NCBI RefSeq assembly: GCF_001465835.2
Contig: NZ_CP013661.2
Span: forward strand, 3,340,501 to 3,404,500
Length of the DNA: 64,000 nucleotides
From: Planococcus kocurii
GTDB taxonomy: Bacteria; Bacillota; Bacilli; Bacillales_A; Planococcaceae
Direction: 5' to 3'
In this document: positions 52,526 through 63,715 of the stretch, piece by piece
Position numbering within the stretch: position 1 is the first letter of the stretch
Layout of the letters: the number at the start of each line of letters is the position of its first letter
Made by a program: the position numbers and the translations under genes
Notes under the pieces: model-generated
Seen by the model: only the letters and a program-made list of their open reading frames with translations
Databases searched by the model: none
Told to the model about the DNA's origin: nothing

Positions 52526-52762
52526 GTGGAGATTAAAATGTTTTACCGAACACAACGAGATCTGGCCACAGCGTTAAATCAATTGGTTGATGCATATTGG
52601 AAAGAAGAAATTACAGAACATAAATTAATCATCGGACTAAAAGATATATACAAGAATAATCATGAAAAATTGTTGAAAAATAATGATTTCACAAAAGTAA
52701 TTCAACAACAATGTGGAAAAAGAAGATTAATCATCGTTCGAAAAGTATTAGATATAAATTAA
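52526..52762 (+). CDS. small TIGR04540-like BREX-associated protein, 78 aa
   Basis: The protein resembles a small family (TIGR04540) that I know from Firmicutes, often at the head of BREX or related loci: DLATALNQLVDAYWKEEITE in the first half and VIQQQCGKRRLIIVRKVLDI at the end. The function is unknown; a small helical regulator or BREX accessory is possible. The start is GTG 52526 behind GAGGGGA. It ends 30 bases before brxA, so it is probably the first gene of the operon. Confidence 0.7.
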   Translation: MEIKMFYRTQRDLATALNQLVDAYWKEEITEHKLIIGLKDIYKNNHEKLLKNNDFTKVIQQQCGKRRLIIVRKVLDIN

Positions 52763-52792
52763 AGAATTGAATTAATGAAAGGCTTGATAAGT

Positions 52793-53389
52793 ATGGAAAC
52801 AAGACTAGAATATACATCTGCTTTAACAGGAGCAGCATTCATGTTTTATGAATTTAAGCAGGTGGTGATACTTAAAGAACAAGGGTTGTCTGACAAAGAA
52901 ATACGTGCGAAAGTTATCACTGAAAATATATTTCAACATGAAAAAATTTCTAGTTTAAAAAGAGGACTTCCATATATATTAAGACGAGTTAATGTGCTAG
53001 ATGAAAAATTACGTAGTATGGTAATTGAAGAAGGAACTGAGATTGGGAAAATTATTAATCTATATGCGATTATGAAAACAAATCGCCTTTTCTTTGAATT
53101 CATGGAAGAAGTAATTTATGAAAAATTACAGTCGAACAATTATATTCTTGAGAAAAAGGATTTAAACATGTATTTCACCGCAAAAGCGGAGCAAAACGAA
53201 AGTATTGCAAGCTGGACAGAAGCAACTATAAAAAAATTAAAACATGTACATTCAAAAATACTGATTGATGCCGGCATGTTAAAAGACATGAAATCAGGCG
53301 AGCTGAATCGAATTATAATAGATGATGAAATTAAAAGTCATCTGATAGAAATTTGTGACTCTAAGTATCTACAGGCAATGGGGGAATAG
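52793..53389 (+). CDS. brxA: BREX protein BrxA (DUF1819)
   Basis: BrxA is a small DNA-binding-type protein of BREX defence. The 198-residue chain fits DUF1819: RLEYTSALTGAAFMFYEFKQ at the start, LSDKEIRAKVITENIFQHEK and SSLKRGLPYILRRVNVLDEK. ATG 52793 is chosen over ATG 52775 because GAAAGG lies nine bases upstream. It is the second gene of the operon, twelve bases ahead of brxB. The name is that of the BREX system and is unrelated to the bacilliredoxin at 1430. Confidence 0.85.
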   Translation: METRLEYTSALTGAAFMFYEFKQVVILKEQGLSDKEIRAKVITENIFQHEKISSLKRGLPYILRRVNVLDEKLRSMVIEEGTEIGKIINLYAIMKTNRLFFEFMEEVIYEKLQSNNYILEKKDLNMYFTAKAEQNESIASWTEATIKKLKHVHSKILIDAGMLKDMKSGELNRIIIDDEIKSHLIEICDSKYLQAMGE

Positions 53390-53401
53390 GAGTGGGAGCA
53401 T

Positions 53402-53968
53402 ATGTCTAATCTAAATAGCAGACTCGAAAAAATTATCCCTAAAATCAAAGAAGATAAATTCATAGAAGGACGAGGACTGGGAAATGAGATAAGTTTCTAT
53501 GTCTTCGATTATAAACCGGAAGACGAACTAGCTGTCCGGGACTATATAAAAATCATCAAAAAAGAGTTCAGTTACGAAGGTTCAAACAGAAAGATTATTG
53601 AATTCGATTTATATAAAATGCTGTTGGACATTACAAAAGATAAAAGAATCTTTGAACGCATTTTTGAGATGGAAAAAAAGCAGGGTAAAGACGCCTTGTT
53701 CAAAGCTTTGAGAACTTTTGCAAATCCGCAGATATTCTTGCAAAGAATTAAAGAACAGATGGACGGACACAACATCGTCATTATTACTGGCGTAGGAAAG
53801 GTCTTTCCTTTTGTGCGCTCACATAATATCTTGAACAATTTACAGGAAGTGATTGATAAGACGCCAGTCATTATGTTCTATCCAGGTGAATATAGTGAAC
53901 AAGATTTGCATTTGTTCGGCAAGTTTAAGGACGATAACTACTACCGTGCATTCCGATTAGTCAACTAA
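53402..53968 (+). CDS. brxB: BREX protein BrxB (DUF1788)
   Basis: The 188-residue protein matches DUF1788, the BrxB component of BREX. Its role is not known. Typical are VFDYKPEDELAVRDYIKIIK, NIVIITGVGKVFPFVRSHNI near residue 120 and TPVIMFYPGEYSEQDLHLFG near the end. GGAGTGGGA precedes the ATG. It lies twelve bases after brxA and 19 bases before brxC. Confidence 0.9.
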   Translation: MSNLNSRLEKIIPKIKEDKFIEGRGLGNEISFYVFDYKPEDELAVRDYIKIIKKEFSYEGSNRKIIEFDLYKMLLDITKDKRIFERIFEMEKKQGKDALFKALRTFANPQIFLQRIKEQMDGHNIVIITGVGKVFPFVRSHNILNNLQEVIDKTPVIMFYPGEYSEQDLHLFGKFKDDNYYRAFRLVN

Positions 53969-53987
53969 ATAAATAGGGGGTTTATCC

Positions 53988-56900
53988 ATGTTATTGAAGG
54001 ACATGTTTGAAAAAAGTATAGAACGTGATATTCGTGGAGTCATAAAAGTGGCCCAAACAGATAATGATAGCATTCAACAGGAATTGGATGAATATGTTGT
54101 TACTCGGGAACTTCAGAAACACCTATCTAAATTTTACGAGAATTACCAAAAAGGCGTAAATGGTTCAACCGATAAAATGGGTGTTTGGATTTCTGGGTTC
54201 TTCGGATCAGGTAAATCGCATTTTCTAAAAATACTGGCTTACTTACTAGAGAACAAGGAAGTAGAAAATAAAACTGCAGTTGAATACTTTGATGGAAAAA
54301 TTCAGGACCCAATTGTACTGGCGAATATGCAGCGTACGGCTGGTATTGAAACAGAGACTATTCTCTTTAATATTGATGCAAAAGCACAGCTGGACAATAA
54401 ATCAAAAGAAGATGCGATCTTGCGTGTCTTCATGAAAGTATTTTATGAACACAGAGGTTATTACGGAGATATTTCAGGAGTAGCTGAAATGGAAAAATAC
54501 TTGGACAAACAAGGTACATATGAAGGGTTTAAATCTGCCTTTAGAAATCTGGCAGGCGAGTCATGGGAAGAGCGGAGAAACAGTTTTTATTTTGATAGAG
54601 ATTATATCGTTACAGCCCTCTCCGAAGCTACAGAAATGACAGAAGAATCTGCTGGTAACTGGTTTGATAATGGGGTCAATAATTATGAAATCAGTATTGA
54701 AAAGTTTGCAAAAGACGTTAATGAATACATCGAACAAAAAGGCCGGAACTTCCATCTTATTTTCTTAGTGGATGAAATCGGACAATACATAGGTGACAGC
54801 AGGAGCCTTATGTTAAACCTTCAAACACTTACAGAAGAACTAGGTACACATGCTAGAGGAAAAGCATGGGTTATCGTAACTTCGCAGGAAAGCATTGACA
54901 GTATTGTCAAAGTAAAAGGCGACGACTTTTCGCGGATACAAGGGCGCTTTGATACAAGACTTTCCCTTTCTTCCATTTCTGTAGATGAGGTATTGAAAAA
55001 ACGGATTCTATTGAAAAAGGATTATGTAAATGACAGATTGAGATTACTTTATCCTGAAAAAAGCGCCATCTTGAAAAACTTGATCAGTTTCCGTGACAGC
55101 ACCGCTGATTTGCGTGGCTATGACAACGAACAGGAATTTTCGGATGTCTATCCATTTGTTCCTTATCAATTTAAACTTCTGCAAAACGTGTTCGAGCAGA
55201 TCAGAAAACATGGATCTTCAGGCAAGAGTTTATCTGAAGGTGAACGTTCGATGCTATCCGCTTATAAAGAAACCGCATTACGATATAAAACCGAAGAAGA
55301 AGGCTTGCTAATCCCGTTTCCCGCATTTTACGAAACGGTTAGAGAGTTTTTAAATCCAACCATTTCACGTGTTATCGAAGGGGCGTATGAAAACCCTTCA
55401 TTAAAAGACGATCCTTTTAATATGGAGCTATTGAAAGTCTTATTTATGGTCAAATACATCAAAGAGCTGCCGGCCAACATCGATAATCTTGCGACATTAA
55501 TGATTACAAATATTGACGAAGATAAATTGGCATTAAAAGAAAAGATAAAAGTGTCATTAAGAAAGTTGATCTCAGAAACGCTTATTCAGAAGAATGGTGA
55601 TTTCTATCTCTTCCTCACAGACGATGAACAAGACATTAACCGTGAAATCAAGGCCTTGCACATTGAAGAAGATGTTATTAAAAGAGAGTTAGCGACGACT
55701 GTTTTCCAAGATTTTTATGATGAAAAAAAGTATCGTTACTCTAATGAATATCTGTTCTCTTATAATCAGAAAATGGATGAGAAAAATTACGGAAACCAAT
55801 CTTCAAGTATTGGCGTCCACATCATATCGCCTCTTTCCGATCATTATCAAAAATCCGATCAAGAACTGATGATGATGACGAGTGGCAGCGGTGAATTGGT
55901 CGTTAAACTGGGTGGCAGTGAGTTGTATGTAGAGGAAATAGAAGAAGCTTTAAGGATTAAAGATTACAAAGCAAAAAAGAATATTACGCAACTTCCCGAA
56001 AATATTCAAAATATCTTAAATAGTAAACAAACAGAGATAAAAGAGCGGACACGCAGAAGCCGTGAGTTGTTAGAAGAAGCTATTAAATACGGATCTTTTT
56101 TCATCAATGGCGACAAAGTGGAGATAAAAGGTTCCTCTGTTAAAGAGAAATTTAATGCAGCTTTTAAAATCCTTGTTGATAACATCTATACGAAACTCGG
56201 TTATGTAAAAGAACATTTAGAAAACGAAAGAGGACTAATTCATATCTTGTCACCAGGTAATGAGCAGATGTCTTTTGGAGAACCCCAAGATACCTATGCG
56301 AATAACTTGGCTAAAAAGGAAATCTTCGATTTTATCAGCTTACAAAGTGACATTCAAAAGCAAGTGCGTGTGAAAACACTCTATGATCGATTCCAGGAAA
56401 AACCTTATGGTTGGAGACCTTTAGACATCGCAGCCATGATTGCAAAGCTATTGAAGGACCAAGCCATTCGCATACGCTATAATGCGGAATATTTGGAGCC
56501 GGACCAGAATACCAATACCTTGATTTCTGTATTCACCAAAACGGCTGACTCAGATAAAGCCATCGTCCTTAAACGTGCGCATGTAGATGAAGATCTAATT
56601 CGTGCAGCAAAACGAGTTGCAAAAGAAGTGTTCAACAAAGTTGATTTAGCAGATGATGAAGACGGTTTAGTAAAAGATTTAAAACTACTAATTGAAAAAC
56701 AAATCGCTGAGATTAACGATTTAAAAGCCAAATACGAAGGCAAGAAGTACCCTGGGAAAAGCCTCTTGAATAAAGGCCTTGAATATTTCGATCAATTCCA
56801 TAATGGATTAGATAACGCCTCTTTCTTTACTAAGTTAAAAGAGCTGGAAAAAGACCTTGGCTATTGGGAAAAAGATATAGTTTATGTAAAGGACTTCTTC

Positions 56901-57560
56901 GCAAGCAATCAAAAAAATATATTTGATAAAGGACTAGTGCAATTTGCTAAATACGAAGAAAACAAGGCCTATTTAGGCGGTGGAGAAATCGAAAATGAAG
57001 TAGAAGATTTGGAATCGATTCTAGCAGATCCACTTCCTTATAGAAAGATTAAAGATATTCCTGAATTGGCGCACATAATCGATAATCAAATCAAAACGGT
57101 TTTGTTTGAAAAGAAAAACAATGCTAAAAATAAGATTATAGAAGATCAAGAAAATTTAATCTCGTTTGCCAGCCAATACGGAGTAAGTGATGAAACAAAA
57201 CAGCAAATCGATAAATTTTATTCTCATTTGTTGGAAGTTCTAGAGTCTTATACAGACATATTCAAAGTGGAAGCAACCATTCCAAGAAGTACAAACTTTA
57301 AAGAAAAAGAAGAAAGCAGCATTAACAGAGAAATTGGAGAATGGTTAAGAAAAAAACAGGAAGAACAAGAAGATATATCTATTAAAGAGGGAGGAGGTTC
57401 ACCATCTACTCCTATTCAGAAAAGATTTATTAAATCATCAGAATTAGTTAGTCTTACACCATTAACTACAGAAAATGAAGTAGACGAGTATATTAAGAAT
57501 CTATCTCAGAAACTAAAAGAAATCATAAAAGATAATAAACATATAGAATTCCAAAAGTAA
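53988..57560 (+). CDS. brxC: BREX ATPase BrxC
   Basis: This 1190-residue P-loop protein is the BREX ATPase (formerly PglY), needed for phage exclusion together with PglX and PglZ. The Walker A motif is SGFFGSGKSHFLKILAYLLE near residue 68 and Walker B is LIFLVDEIGQYIGDSRSLML near residue 260. A large C-terminal region with coiled-coil-like, Lys/Glu-rich stretches (about 650-720 and 900-1100) follows. Length is normal for the family, and the frame is intact. A strong AGGGGG precedes the ATG. Confidence 0.95.
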   Translation: MLLKDMFEKSIERDIRGVIKVAQTDNDSIQQELDEYVVTRELQKHLSKFYENYQKGVNGSTDKMGVWISGFFGSGKSHFLKILAYLLENKEVENKTAVEYFDGKIQDPIVLANMQRTAGIETETILFNIDAKAQLDNKSKEDAILRVFMKVFYEHRGYYGDISGVAEMEKYLDKQGTYEGFKSAFRNLAGESWEERRNSFYFDRDYIVTALSEATEMTEESAGNWFDNGVNNYEISIEKFAKDVNEYIEQKGRNFHLIFLVDEIGQYIGDSRSLMLNLQTLTEELGTHARGKAWVIVTSQESIDSIVKVKGDDFSRIQGRFDTRLSLSSISVDEVLKKRILLKKDYVNDRLRLLYPEKSAILKNLISFRDSTADLRGYDNEQEFSDVYPFVPYQFKLLQNVFEQIRKHGSSGKSLSEGERSMLSAYKETALRYKTEEEGLLIPFPAFYETVREFLNPTISRVIEGAYENPSLKDDPFNMELLKVLFMVKYIKELPANIDNLATLMITNIDEDKLALKEKIKVSLRKLISETLIQKNGDFYLFLTDDEQDINREIKALHIEEDVIKRELATTVFQDFYDEKKYRYSNEYLFSYNQKMDEKNYGNQSSSIGVHIISPLSDHYQKSDQELMMMTSGSGELVVKLGGSELYVEEIEEALRIKDYKAKKNITQLPENIQNILNSKQTEIKERTRRSRELLEEAIKYGSFFINGDKVEIKGSSVKEKFNAAFKILVDNIYTKLGYVKEHLENERGLIHILSPGNEQMSFGEPQDTYANNLAKKEIFDFISLQSDIQKQVRVKTLYDRFQEKPYGWRPLDIAAMIAKLLKDQAIRIRYNAEYLEPDQNTNTLISVFTKTADSDKAIVLKRAHVDEDLIRAAKRVAKEVFNKVDLADDEDGLVKDLKLLIEKQIAEINDLKAKYEGKKYPGKSLLNKGLEYFDQFHNGLDNASFFTKLKELEKDLGYWEKDIVYVKDFFASNQKNIFDKGLVQFAKYEENKAYLGGGEIENEVEDLESILADPLPYRKIKDIPELAHIIDNQIKTVLFEKKNNAKNKIIEDQENLISFASQYGVSDETKQQIDKFYSHLLEVLESYTDIFKVEATIPRSTNFKEKEESSINREIGEWLRKKQEEQEDISIKEGGGSPSTPIQKRFIKSSELVSLTPLTTENEVDEYIKNLSQKLKEIIKDNKHIEFQK

Positions 57561-57573
57561 GTGGGGGAAAACA

Positions 57574-60500
57574 GTGAATAAACCAGCGTTGAAAAAGTTT
57601 GCTACAGAAGCCAGAAGAGAGCTGCTGGAACGAGTGGAACTTCAAGCAAGAAAAGTCGGTATCACCTCTGAAGGCATACAAAAAGTAGCGATTGAAAGCT
57701 CGGATGCAATATTTGTAGACGGAAAGCAGCTTAGTGAAAAAGAAAGAGTTCAACGTAACAAATTAATAAATCGTATTCGGGAAATTGGTTTTGACCGAGT
57801 GATGGAAGAGGTTTCTTATACATGGTTTAACCGTTTTACAGCTCTTCGTTTTATGGAAGTTAACGATTATCTTCCAACCAAAGTAAGAGTATTATCTTCC
57901 TCTAATATAGAGAGTAAAGAACCGGATATGATTAAAGAAGCTCTAACGCTGGGTTTAGATTTGGATAAATAGTATGTGTACGATCTGAAAATGAACAATA
58001 AAGATGAAGAACTTTTCAAATATCTTATTATCAAACATTGTAATGACTTGAATCGTTATATGCCATTTATGTTTGAGACGATTGATGATTATACAGAAAT
58101 TCTTTTTCCTGAAGGGTTACTTGGGACTAATGCATTTGTCCATGAACTAACAAACACAGAAATTCTTCCTGAAGACAATTGGAGAAAAGTTGAAGTAATT
58201 GGTTGGCTGTATCAATATTATATTTCAGAAGAAAATGAGCGTGTAATACAAGCGAAAAAACGCTATAAAGCAGAAGAACTGCCTTTTGCTACACAATTGT
58301 TCACTCCAGAATGGATTGTTCGTTACATGGTCCAAAATGCTTTAGGACGTTACTGGATTGAATCACATCCTGAAGATCATGATTTAGTTGAAAATTGGGA
58401 GTTTTATTTAGAAAACCAAAACGTTGATCCTACATTTAAAGAAAATCTAGCTCTCTATGCAAACAAAAAATTAAACATTGAAGAGATAAAATGCTTTGAT
58501 CCTGCTATGGGAAGTGGACATATTCTTGTTTATATGTTCGACGTTCTATATGAAATTTATAGCAAAGCCGGCTATATTGAGAGAGAAATTCCTAGATTAA
58601 TCATTGAAAATAATTTGTATGGTTTAGATATCGATATTCGCTCGTATCAACTGGCCAGCTTTTCAGTTGTTATGAAGGCATTGGAATATAACAAACGTTT
58701 CTTGCAAAGTATTGAATTAGAGGGTTTAAAAATGAACCTAGCAGCTCTACAAGAGACAAATTCACTAACTGATGAAGAAATCACATTTTTAGCGAATGAA
58801 TCGTTAGGTGAAAATTATGAAAACATGAAAGACTTTATAGAACAATTCCATCATGCTAAATCAATTGGATCACTAATAAAATTAAAGTCTTTCGATAAAG
58901 AATGGCTAAACCAGCGAATGAAAGAAATGGAAGAACAATACGGGAATCTTTTCGAAATGGATATGAGAAATAGGTTGGTCCCCTTATTCGCTAGTTTGAT
59001 TAAACAAGGTAGTATTATGGCCCGGCAATATGATATCTTCATTACTAATCCACCATATGCTGGGAACAAATATGTTACAACAGAAGTTTCAAACTATTTA
59101 GCTAAAAATTATCCTGAGGTTAAATCAGATTTATTTTCAGCATTTATCGAGTATAGTTTCTTTGCAACAAAAGAAAATGGCCAGATTGGATTCATGTCTC
59201 CCTTTGTATGGATGTTTATATCTTCCTTTGAAAAGTTGCGGGATAATATTATTACTAACCGAACCCTTAGCAGTTTAATACAACTAGAGTATTCAGGTTT
59301 TGACGGAGCGACTGTTCCAATTTGCACTTTTACCTTGAGAAATTATCATAGTGGGTTTGAAGGTGAATATATAAAACTTTCAGATTTCAAAGGTTCTTTG
59401 AACCAACCTATTAAAGTGATAGAAGCAGTTAGTAATCCATCAGTTTCCTATCGCTCATCATTTGATCAAGACAATTTTAGTAAAATCCCAGGAAGTCCAA
59501 TTGCTTATTGGGTAAGTGAAGAAACAATTAAAGTTTTTGAAAAAAATGATTCTTTGGGAAATATTATAGAGGCAAAACAAGGCTGTGCAACTGCGAACAA
59601 TAATAAATATTTGAGATTATGGTATGAGTGTAACTTTAATAATATTGGATTTAATATAGGTTCTAGACAAGAATCTAAAGAATCTGGTAAAATGTGGTTC
59701 CCGTACAACAAAGGTGGGGCTTATAGAAAATGGTACGGAAATCAAGAATATGTAATAAAATGGGGAAATGATGGTGAAGAAATTTTCAATGATAAAAAAG
59801 CTGTTGTAAGAAATCCGGGTTATTATTTTAAGGAAAGTGTTTCGTGGTCTGATATAACTTCTAGTAGTAGTGCTTTTAGATTTTATGAAAAAGGATTTAT
59901 ATTTGACTCAACAGGCCATTGTTGTTTTGCAAATGAAGAAGTGGATGTTTATCAGATACTGGCAATCTGTAATAATAAGTTTTTCGATTCTATTATTAAA
60001 ATGCTTAATCCTACATTGCATTTCCATGTTGGGTATTTCAAAAATCTTCCAGGGGCTATATTAAATGATAATGAATCAAAAGAAATAGTTAAACAAAATA
60101 TTCAAATATCCAAAAGTGATTGGAATTCGAAAGAAACATCATGGAAATTCGAAAAAAATTCTTTAATAAAGTTTCCCTCAAAAACAATGGAATCTTCATT
60201 TATCTATTGGGAAAATTTCACTATTAAACAATTTAATCAACTTAAATCAAACGAAGAAGAGTTAAATCGTATTTTTATAGAAGCATATAATTTGAAGAAT
60301 GATATGAATTCTGAAGTTGAAGAAAAAAATGTGACTATAAATCGGGCAGAATTCAAAAAAGAAATTAAAAATTTTATATCGTATGCAATAGGATGTTCTT
60401 TTGGTCGATATTCGCTTGATGAAGAAGGGCTAATCTATGCAGGTGGTAAATTTGATTCTTCTCGCTATAGAAAATTCTTAGTAGATGAAGATAATATCTT

Positions 60501-61068
60501 GCCTATGCTTTCAAGATCATATTTTGAGGATGATATTGTTGCAAGATTCATTGAATTCGTTCGTGTAACTTATAGTGAAGATGTACTTGAAGAAAATCTC
60601 AATTTTGTTACAAAGGCACTTGGTAGACGGAGCAATGAAACTGTAAGAGAAGCCTTACGTCGTTATTTTTTGAATGATTTTTATAAAGATCATCTCCAAG
60701 TCTATAAGAAACGTCCAATTTATTGGCTATTCACATCCGGCAAAGAAAAAGCATTTAACTGTCTCGTTTATATGCATCGATATGATAAAACAACACTCTC
60801 TCGTATACGAACTGACTATTTACATGAAGTTCAAATTCGTATGGATTCAGAGAAGAAGGATTTACTGAATATTATTAACGGAGATTCTTCAACAAAAGAA
60901 ATCAGTGATGCTAAAAAGGAACTAAAAGTTCTAGACAAGAAAATCGATGAATTAAAAGCTTACGATGAGAAGTTACACCACATGGCCGATATGCAGATTG
61001 AAATTGACCTGGATGACGGTGTTGTTGTCAACTATGCGAAGTTTGAAGGCCTGGTTGCTAAAATATAA
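57574..61068 (+). pseudogene. pglX: BREX methyltransferase PglX, interrupted by an in-frame amber codon
   Basis: PglX adds N6-methyladenine to mark host DNA and is needed for BREX defence. The frame from GTG 57574 (after GTGGGGG) runs 132 codons (NKPALKKFATEARRELLERV) to TAG at 57970-57972 and continues in the same frame for about 1030 codons to 61068. Joined, it would be 1164 residues, normal for PglX. Both parts belong to one gene: the break falls within the stretch LGLDLDK-TAG-YVYDLK. The catalytic piece keeps motif I (CFDPAMGSGHILVYM) and motif IV (FITNPPYAGNK). A GTG at 57976 could reinitiate, but no ribosome binding site is seen before it. Confidence 0.85.
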
Positions 61069-61076
61069 ACAAACAG

Positions 61077-61104
61077 AGATACATCAGAGATTTCTGATGT
61101 ATCT
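61077..61104 (+). terminator. AT-rich hairpin between pglX and pglZ
   Basis: AGATACATCAGA (61077-61088) and TCTGATGTATCT (61093-61104) form a perfect twelve-bp stem with loop GATT, followed by TTGTTCT. It could be a weak terminator or an RNA processing/stability element inside the operon. Confidence 0.6.
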
Positions 61105-61140
61105 TTGTTCTATAATGGAAAGAGAAAGCAGGTGACTGCC

Positions 61141-63699
61141 ATGAACATGGGACAAATCGTGTCTGCGCTATCGGACATTTTTAATGCACCACTAAAAGAA
61201 GAAGAGCAGCGCAAGCTTGTTTTTTGGGTGGATAAAGATAATGAGTTTACTGAAGAAATTGAAACTCTTGTAATAGATAAGGCGAAAATCCATACATTGA
61301 CTGATCAAAATCAGTTTTATACAAAGTATTTGCTGGAGGAAGAAGATCCAACTTCTTCATACCTCATCTACACAAATTTGGACTTAACGATTGAAGACAA
61401 CTGGCTGGCTGATACGGTCATGTATTCGAAAACATTTTATGCAGATCGCATATCGCTCATTTTGAGTGATTTACATATAGAACCTTCCTTACGCGCAACG
61501 GTGAAAAAATACGAACGTTTCTTCAATAACAAAGATCGTTTTAGAAAATTCTCCGCTTTTGGCATTGGTTCATTTACAGAAGAACTGATCGAACTGTCGA
61601 TTATGAGTGTCTTGTGTAATTTGAAGACGCCAAATTTTGAAGATGTCTTGAAAACTATCTTAATGGACACTTTAGATGATGCTGAAAATAAATACCTTTC
61701 GCTGATTGAGCGGTTCTTTGACTTGGACGTTTTCTGGTCGTCCGTAGCGAATTACTGTGGATATGAGCAGGAAGTCAAGACCTTAAAGAACCTATTTATT
61801 CATCTATCCATAACGGCATTCAGCCACTCTGTCGATGAAAAATATTTGGCGGAGTTGAATGACTTTATTGCGAAGCGCAGTAAAACCAACGCTTTGGTCT
61901 TCGTCGATCATTGGATGCATCACAAAAGTGATTACGTTAAATTCAATGACTACATCGAGATGGTCGAGCAGGAAATCAATCTGCCAAAAGTGATCCAGAC
62001 GATTCCGTTGGACCAGTTTAAACAAGCGGATATCTTTCCTTATATTGACCGGGCAATCATTATCCATATTGCCAATAGCCTTTTAGAAAAGCTGGAAGAT
62101 TACGAGGAATACAAAAAGCTGATCAAACTCAGAAGAGTGAAACATTATTATGATGACTATGAAGCCGTTTATGAGGCCTTATTCTATACAGTAGAAATGC
62201 ATGAGTTTTATAACAATCACAAACAAGGTATCCCACAGTCTCAAGCAATAGATTTATATGAAGCTTATCTTAACGATTATCATAAAATGGATACGTACTA
62301 CCGGAAGTTTTATGTGGCTTATGATGACGAAACCGATCATGAATTGTTGAAAAAACTTAAAGACATGGTCGAAAACCTGTATACAAATTGGTATATGGGG
62401 GAGCTAAGTTCCCATTGGTCACAAGCAGTACGTCCGACATTAACTACAGATTGGTCATTGCCGGGAGTCCTAAAACAGCAAAACTTCTATTCTTCTGTCA
62501 TCGCTCCTCATATGCGGAATAATGAACGAGTATTCGTCATTATCTCGGATGCGATGAGATATGAAGTAGGGGTTGAACTAGCGGAACGCTTAAATGCCGA
62601 AACTACCGGGATTTCTGAAATCCAAAACATGCTTGGCGTTGTGCCTTCAGTGACAAAGCTTGGAATGGCCGCTCTTTTACCTCATCGGAATTTAGATTTT
62701 GATGCAGGCGGGAAAGTGCTGGTTGATGGCAAAGATTCGTCGGGGCTGGAGAATCGCAGAAAAATCATCGAATCTCAAATAGAAGACAGTACTGCATTTC
62801 ATTTCCAAGATGTCTTTTCAATGAATAAAGCTGCGCGCAGAGAAACCTTTAAGGGGAAAAAGCTGGTTTACCTGTATCATGACACGATTGATGCGATGGG
62901 CGATAAAGCATCAACAGAAATTTATACATTCAATGCAGTGGAAGCTGCCTTGAACCAACTTTATGACTTAGTGAAAATGATCAAAGATGATTTAAGCGGA
63001 ACGAATATCTATATCACAGCTGATCATGGCTTCTTGTATCAACGTGATGCTTTGGAAGAAAGCGATAAGATGGATAAAGAATCCTTGGATGCATTGGAAA
63101 TCAAGCGTCGTTATATCCTGGCGAAGGAAAAGCGGGATGTATCCGGTCAATTAGCGATTGATCTATCATCTGTAGTGAAAAACGATCAGCAATTGACAGC
63201 GTATGTACCGAATGCAACGATCCGCTATAAAATTCAAGGTTCGGGTGTCAATTTTGTTCACGGTGGAGCAAGCTTGCAAGAAGTGGTCATTCCGCTCATA
63301 TCGTTCAAAAACAAGCGGACGGGGCAAAAAGGTTCGCAAGCCATTCGGAAGATCGACATTAAATTAACGAATACGACAAGAAAAATCACAAACAGCATCT
63401 TCAATTTGGAATTCTTCCAGACAGAAAAAGTCGGAGACAAAACGGCACCACGGACCGTCGCGATTCATATGACTGATGAAGAAGGAACGATCTTATCGAA
63501 TGAAGAAACGATTATCGGGGATCGTCCTTTTGAGAATCCGTCTGATCGCACATTCAAACTTCGCTTTGTGTTAAGAAGCATTACCTACGATCGCAACAAG
63601 AGCTATTATTTACTTATTAAAGATACTGAAACAGGATTGGTCACTGACAAAATACCTTTTACCATCAATCTTGGGATAGTGAGTGATTTTGATTTTTAA
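61141..63699 (+). CDS. pglZ: BREX protein PglZ
   Basis: The 852-residue protein is PglZ, a BREX component with an alkaline-phosphatase-like PglZ domain; its reaction is not established. The phosphatase-superfamily metal motifs are seen as VFVIISDAMRYEVGVELAER near residue 475 and IYITADHGFLYQRDALEE near 625. N-terminal (1-450) and C-terminal parts match the family pattern. ATG 61141 follows AGCAGGTGA; the frame runs 12 codons further to a TTG inside the hairpin region. It is intact, with normal length. Confidence 0.93.
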   Translation: MNMGQIVSALSDIFNAPLKEEEQRKLVFWVDKDNEFTEEIETLVIDKAKIHTLTDQNQFYTKYLLEEEDPTSSYLIYTNLDLTIEDNWLADTVMYSKTFYADRISLILSDLHIEPSLRATVKKYERFFNNKDRFRKFSAFGIGSFTEELIELSIMSVLCNLKTPNFEDVLKTILMDTLDDAENKYLSLIERFFDLDVFWSSVANYCGYEQEVKTLKNLFIHLSITAFSHSVDEKYLAELNDFIAKRSKTNALVFVDHWMHHKSDYVKFNDYIEMVEQEINLPKVIQTIPLDQFKQADIFPYIDRAIIIHIANSLLEKLEDYEEYKKLIKLRRVKHYYDDYEAVYEALFYTVEMHEFYNNHKQGIPQSQAIDLYEAYLNDYHKMDTYYRKFYVAYDDETDHELLKKLKDMVENLYTNWYMGELSSHWSQAVRPTLTTDWSLPGVLKQQNFYSSVIAPHMRNNERVFVIISDAMRYEVGVELAERLNAETTGISEIQNMLGVVPSVTKLGMAALLPHRNLDFDAGGKVLVDGKDSSGLENRRKIIESQIEDSTAFHFQDVFSMNKAARRETFKGKKLVYLYHDTIDAMGDKASTEIYTFNAVEAALNQLYDLVKMIKDDLSGTNIYITADHGFLYQRDALEESDKMDKESLDALEIKRRYILAKEKRDVSGQLAIDLSSVVKNDQQLTAYVPNATIRYKIQGSGVNFVHGGASLQEVVIPLISFKNKRTGQKGSQAIRKIDIKLTNTTRKITNSIFNLEFFQTEKVGDKTAPRTVAIHMTDEEGTILSNEETIIGDRPFENPSDRTFKLRFVLRSITYDRNKSYYLLIKDTETGLVTDKIPFTINLGIVSDFDF

Positions 63700-63715
63700 T
63701 AGAAGAGGTGTGTAA

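Noticed and set aside
57976..61068. A separate methyltransferase gene starting at GTG 57976
   Set aside because: It has no ribosome binding site, and its first codons continue the PglX sequence that ends at the amber codon; one interrupted gene explains it better.
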